64,000 nt of DNA from the NCBI GenBank assembly GCA_031366005.1, contig JANLZB010000038.1:62001-126000 (forward strand), written 5' to 3'. Positions 60,171-64,000 of this stretch are shown here, piece after piece; positions within the stretch are counted from its first letter, which is position 1, and the number at the start of each line of letters is the position of its first letter. The notes below the pieces were generated by a model that searched no databases, was not told where the DNA came from, and saw only the letters and a program-made list of their open reading frames with translations. The position numbers and the translations under genes are program-made. This stretch comes from JANLUX01 sp031366005. Lineage in GTDB: Bacteria > Bacteroidota > Bacteroidia > AKYH767-A > OLB10.

Positions 60171-62111
60171 TTGAAAAAAAAACTACCTGTTTTAGTTTGT
60201 GTATTACTTTTTATTGTTGCCATGGCAATGATGCCTGTGAAAAACGATAATCCTGTACGCCATTACAGCGTGGAGGAGTTAAAGAAATTACATGAACATA
60301 TGCCAACTACAATTCTGGATTCAGGTGAATATTTTTTAACGCCTGAAAACTGCAGAGGCTGTCATGGGTTTGATTCCACCGGCTTAGCCAATATAAACAG
60401 TGATAGCATTGATATAAATCTTTATGATGACTGGGAAACCTCAATGATGGGTTTGGCAGGTGTAGATCCATGGTGGCGTGCCAAAGTAAGTCATGAAATA
60501 TTAACTAATCCTGCGCACAGTAATGAACTGCAAACATTTTGTACTTCGTGCCATGCTCCAATGGGTCATTACAGTGCAAAGTATAAAGGATATCCGCATT
60601 ACCTGCTTGCTAATCTTGATACAGATGCATTGGGCAAGGCAGGAGTTGCATGCATGGGTTGTCATACCATAGGTGATAGCGCATTAGGAACAGTATTTTC
60701 AGGCAATATCCCATACGATACAACGCATCATATTTACGGCCCGTTTGTAAATCCTATGACTGGTCCGATGCAATTATATGTTGGTCTAACTCCCGTTTTC
60801 GGGGATCACATGGGTGAAGGAAAAGTTTGTTCATCCTGTCATACACTAATTTCCAATACAGTAGATTTAAGCGGAAATCCAACAGGAGGAACATTTGTTG
60901 AGCAAGCTACTTTTCATGAATGGGAAAATTCAATTTATCCTTCAACTCCCACTACTTGTCAAAGCTGCCACATGCCACCGATTAATGATCCGGTTGTAAT
61001 TGCTAATGGAATATTATCCTTATCCGGCAGGTCACCATTTAATCTGCATCAGTTTGCGGGCGCTAATTCCTTTATGGTAAACCTGATTAAAACAAATAAA
61101 ACATCATTGGGCGTACTTGCAAGAGATGCAAATTTTGATTCTACATTGGTAGCTATTGACAAACAGCTTACTCAAAACACATTGGATTTAGATGTTCATT
61201 CGGATACACTTTTAAATGACACGCTAGCCTTAAGTGTGGTTTTGACCAATAAAGCCGGACATAAATTCCCGACAGGATATCCTTCAAGAAGAGCTGTGCT
61301 GCAGGTAGTGGTTCTTAAAGCCAATGGCGATACAATATTTGCATCTGGTGTGTTTGATTCAAACCAGGAGGTAATCAATATTAATACTCCTTTTGAATCC
61401 CATCACGATACTATTTCAAGTGATAATAATGCACAGATTTATGAAATGATAATGGGTGATGTGAATGGCAATAAAACAACTGTACTTGAAAGATCTGCCT
61501 CAGCATTGAAGGATAACCGTATCCCACCTGCCGGCTTTACTACTTCTTTCTCAACTTATGATACTTGTAAGATAGTTGGTGCAGCCTTAACTGATCCTGA
61601 TTTTAATAAAACAGGTGTAACTGAAGGAACCGGAAAAGACATAGTGCATTATATGATAGCAATGAATGGATATCATGGATTGGTTAATATTTCAGCTTCT
61701 GTTTATTACCAAACTATTCCTCCTTCATGGGTAACAGAAATGTTTTCACATAATTCCGCACAGATTGATACTTTCCGTAATATGTTTAACAATGCTCCCA
61801 AGGCTCCGTTACTGGTGGCAAGGGATACTTTGCAAAACATATTAATTAATACTTCAATTCAAAGTTTAAATGCTCCTGCTTCCGTTGACATCTATCCTAC
61901 CATCACGCAAAGTGGAAAGATTTCAGTAAGAGGCCATCACTTGAAAAATGGTGAAATAAAAGTGTATAATGCACAGGGACAGATGGTGTATTTTATTAAG
62001 TTTAAGGAAGAAGAATCGATACTTATTCAATTGCCGGAATTGAATGGAGTTTACTTTATCAATGTTTCTTCATCACAATTCAATGTTACTAAAAAAATAT
62101 TCAAGTTATAA
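60171..62111 (+). CDS. Five-heme c-type cytochrome with T9SS sorting domain, TTG start
   Basis: This 646-residue protein starts at a TTG (60171) giving signal peptide MKKKLPVLVCVLLFIVAMAM. Five CxxCH sites are seen at residues 61-65 (CRGCH), 124-128 (CTSCH), 161-165 (CMGCH), 220-224 (CSSCH) and 263-267 (CQSCH), so it is a periplasmically matured multiheme cytochrome. The region after residue 330 is a beta-sandwich-like domain, and the C-terminus is a type A sorting domain (IYPTITQSGKISVRG ... VYNAQGQMVYF ... ELNGVYFINVSSSQ). Extracellular or surface electron transfer is likely. It is followed 54 bp later by another T9SS-type gene. Confidence 0.9.
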   Translation: MKKKLPVLVCVLLFIVAMAMMPVKNDNPVRHYSVEELKKLHEHMPTTILDSGEYFLTPENCRGCHGFDSTGLANINSDSIDINLYDDWETSMMGLAGVDPWWRAKVSHEILTNPAHSNELQTFCTSCHAPMGHYSAKYKGYPHYLLANLDTDALGKAGVACMGCHTIGDSALGTVFSGNIPYDTTHHIYGPFVNPMTGPMQLYVGLTPVFGDHMGEGKVCSSCHTLISNTVDLSGNPTGGTFVEQATFHEWENSIYPSTPTTCQSCHMPPINDPVVIANGILSLSGRSPFNLHQFAGANSFMVNLIKTNKTSLGVLARDANFDSTLVAIDKQLTQNTLDLDVHSDTLLNDTLALSVVLTNKAGHKFPTGYPSRRAVLQVVVLKANGDTIFASGVFDSNQEVININTPFESHHDTISSDNNAQIYEMIMGDVNGNKTTVLERSASALKDNRIPPAGFTTSFSTYDTCKIVGAALTDPDFNKTGVTEGTGKDIVHYMIAMNGYHGLVNISASVYYQTIPPSWVTEMFSHNSAQIDTFRNMFNNAPKAPLLVARDTLQNILINTSIQSLNAPASVDIYPTITQSGKISVRGHHLKNGEIKVYNAQGQMVYFIKFKEEESILIQLPELNGVYFINVSSSQFNVTKKIFKL

Positions 62112-62165
62112 TTGTACATTTCCAGACTCAAATTTTTAATAATCTTAAAACTAAATCCTCTACAA

Positions 62166-64000
62166 ATGAAAAAAAACATTTACTTATTAATTGCAGTGTT
62201 CATTACACTATGCGTGTGCAATATGTCCACTCACGCACAAGGTGTTACTTTCAGAAATGCTAATGCTAAGCTAACTAATACCAACAATCATAGCGGCTGT
62301 GCCATGACTGTGTGTGATTGGAACAGTGACGGGCTGGATGATATTATTCACCTGGATCAGGATCACAATTGCTATGTTGACGTTCAGACTACAAACGCAC
62401 AATTTGCGAGAGTTAATCTGGGAGATTTTGGTTCTGGCTTTGGTGCATGGGCAATGTCGGTGGCTGATTTTGATCGTAACGGTTATCTCGATATAGTTGC
62501 TGGTGAAGGTAACTCAGGCGGAGTGCTGATGACCAATAATACCGGAACAGGTGCTACGCTGACAATGTTTGCCAGTTCCAATTTTTTCTGGCAAAACATA
62601 ACTTGCGCGGATTTTAATAATGACGGATGGATTGATGTATTTGGTTGTGATGACAATGCTGCAGCAAAAATGTATTTGAATGATGGCACAGGTAACCTTA
62701 GTCCATCAACGTATATTGACTTTAATGTCTATCCCGGACTTTCAGTAGGTGGAGATCCTTATGATTCGGGCAATTATGGAAGTGCATGGACAGATTTTGA
62801 CAATGATGGGGACCTTGATCTATTCATTGCTCATTGTCGCCAGAGTGCAAGCAGCGCATCAGATGAACGCAGAAGAGATCGTTTATTTGTGAATGATGGA
62901 ACATATCATTTTACAGAGCAGGCTGCTGCTTATGGAATAGAAGCTACGGTTTTTAATCAAACATGGACTTCTTCTTTCGGAGATATAGATAATGATGGTG
63001 ATCTGGATGTTGTATTTGCAAATCATGACACTCCAAGCCAGATATTTTTAAATGACGGAACAGGACATTATACAGATATATCATCCACAGCCGGATTTGA
63101 TATTGTAAGTATTTTCCCTCTTGAATGCATACTTGAAGATTTTAATAATGATGGATACCTTGATATTTTAGGAACCGGAGATGATGCCCGTTTATTCTTT
63201 AATAATGGTAATAACACTTTTACATTGGTTAACAATCCATTTGATGCTAACGGTATGCAATCCTTTGGAATCGGAGATTTAAATCATGATGGTTTCGTAG
63301 ATATTTATGCTGGTTATGCAACAGGTTATAATTCTCCAACTTCCGTTGATGATGTAATATGGATGAATGAAAAAAACAGCAATCACTGGATTACATTTAA
63401 TCTGAAAGGAACTGTCTCTAACCACAATGCCCTTGGCGCACGTGTAACACTTTATACTGCAATGGGAACTCAGATTCGTGAAGTGCGTTCAGGAGAAAGT
63501 TATGGTACCTGCAATTCTTTTGAATGTCATTTCGGATTAGGTGCTTCCACAGTTATTGATTCAGCAGTAATATGGTTCCCTTCAGGCATTACAGAAACAA
63601 TTGTAAATCCAGATGCAGATCAGTTTGTAACTGTTATAGAAGGTGATTGTGTTTCTCCTTCATCAGCAATTACAATCAACGGACCTTTATTATTATGTCC
63701 GGGCACTACATTAACACTCACTGCTGCTCCGGGATATAATTATTTATGGTCAGATAACACAACCAGCCAGGTTAATACAATAACTGCAACAGGAGAATAC
63801 AATGTAGTAGTGAGTGCATCTGGAAATAATTGTTCTGCAATTTCACAAAATGTTTCTGTTATAGTTAATCCTGATAATACTCCTACTGTAACAACATCTG
63901 CTTCTACAGAAATTTGTCCGGGTGGTTCTGTTGATCTATTTGGACCTTCTGGTCAATCATCTTATTTATGGTCAGATGGCAGCACAACACAAAATATTAC
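62166..64000 (+). CDS. FG-GAP/ASPIC-UnbV secreted protein, 3' end cut by window edge
   Basis: The ATG at 62166 opens a frame to the end of the window (611 complete codons). A signal peptide MKKNIYLLIAVFITLCVCNM is followed by many FG-GAP/VCBS calcium repeats (CDWNSDGLDDIIH, ADFDRNGYLDIV, ADFNNDGWIDVFG, TDFDNDGDLDLFI, GDIDNDGDLDVVF, EDFNNDGYLDIL, GDLNHDGFVDIY). An ASPIC/UnbV domain follows (NALGARVTLYTAMGTQIREV, SGESYGTCNSFECHFGLGAS). The last visible part is two Ig-like modules of the kind found in large gliding or adhesion proteins (GPLLLCPGTTLTLTAAPG, ICPGGSVDLFGPSG). A T9SS tail is likely beyond the window. Confidence 0.9.
   Translation, partial: MKKNIYLLIAVFITLCVCNMSTHAQGVTFRNANAKLTNTNNHSGCAMTVCDWNSDGLDDIIHLDQDHNCYVDVQTTNAQFARVNLGDFGSGFGAWAMSVADFDRNGYLDIVAGEGNSGGVLMTNNTGTGATLTMFASSNFFWQNITCADFNNDGWIDVFGCDDNAAAKMYLNDGTGNLSPSTYIDFNVYPGLSVGGDPYDSGNYGSAWTDFDNDGDLDLFIAHCRQSASSASDERRRDRLFVNDGTYHFTEQAAAYGIEATVFNQTWTSSFGDIDNDGDLDVVFANHDTPSQIFLNDGTGHYTDISSTAGFDIVSIFPLECILEDFNNDGYLDILGTGDDARLFFNNGNNTFTLVNNPFDANGMQSFGIGDLNHDGFVDIYAGYATGYNSPTSVDDVIWMNEKNSNHWITFNLKGTVSNHNALGARVTLYTAMGTQIREVRSGESYGTCNSFECHFGLGASTVIDSAVIWFPSGITETIVNPDADQFVTVIEGDCVSPSSAITINGPLLLCPGTTLTLTAAPGYNYLWSDNTTSQVNTITATGEYNVVVSASGNNCSAISQNVSVIVNPDNTPTVTTSASTEICPGGSVDLFGPSGQSSYLWSDGSTTQNI

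Noticed and set aside
1..64000. tRNA, rRNA, CRISPR, transposase and integrase genes
   Set aside because: None could be seen on reading either strand; a covariance search for tRNAs was not possible here.

Overview
This window is AT-rich chromosomal DNA from a member of the Bacteroidota. Seven complete genes, and probably the partial last one, encode large secreted proteins ending in type IX secretion (T9SS) type A sorting domains. The few promoters that can be recognised have the Bacteroidota -7 box TAnnTTTG, and several families (DUF6922, an acidic protein with a DLDVPG motif) are typical of the phylum. The exact lineage cannot be settled from the sequence alone. No rRNA, tRNA, CRISPR array, transposase or integrase was seen.

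Layout: 1-7.6 kb holds a truncated helical-repeat protein gene and two giant T9SS-exported proteins. 7.7-13.7 kb is a leftward block: a PLP sulfur-amino-acid enzyme, a lipoprotein, then a probable operon pabB-tilS-(PH-like membrane protein)-deoxyhypusine synthase family. 13.7-21.2 kb holds a frameshifted DUF6922 gene, comM, a ParE-type toxin-antitoxin pair, and pyruvate carboxylase (pyc). The 3' end of pyc is present twice, and an AbiD/AbiF-type HEPN gene with a hairpin-rich leader lies between the copies. 21.4-32.1 kb holds more T9SS proteins, an HTTM membrane protein, an AlkD-like/DinB pair, YitT and several small proteins. 32.5-43.7 kb holds metG, further T9SS proteins, a C-terminal processing protease, waaA and two small toxin-antitoxin loci, one with a broken toxin. 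43.9-55.3 kb is a rightward sugar-nucleotide cluster: aminotransferase, two UDP-sugar dehydrogenases, UDP-glucuronate decarboxylase, acetyltransferase, Gfo/Idh oxidoreductase, galE, rmlB, a WbpP-like epimerase and a CpsB-type phosphatase. A vapBC-like pair sits inside it. 55.4-64 kb holds trpS, plsC, gatC, a bacilliredoxin, a receiver protein, a five-heme cytochrome with a T9SS tail, and the start of an FG-GAP/ASPIC-UnbV protein.

How genes work together: WbpA/B/E/D-like enzymes would make a UDP-2,3-diacetamido uronic acid. Ugd plus the decarboxylase would make UDP-GlcA and UDP-xylose, and RmlB and the two epimerases add other precursors for surface polysaccharide. WaaA is for Kdo-lipid A.

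The most unusual signals are three. (1) A possible defence cassette (hairpin-rich RNA plus HEPN AbiF) lies between duplicated pyc 3' ends. (2) There is a dispersed family of period-7 tandem repeats with many different heptamer units. They sit next to start codons and also, in frame, inside metG and rmlB. (3) Palindromic repeat elements have entered coding sequence in pyc, galE and metG.
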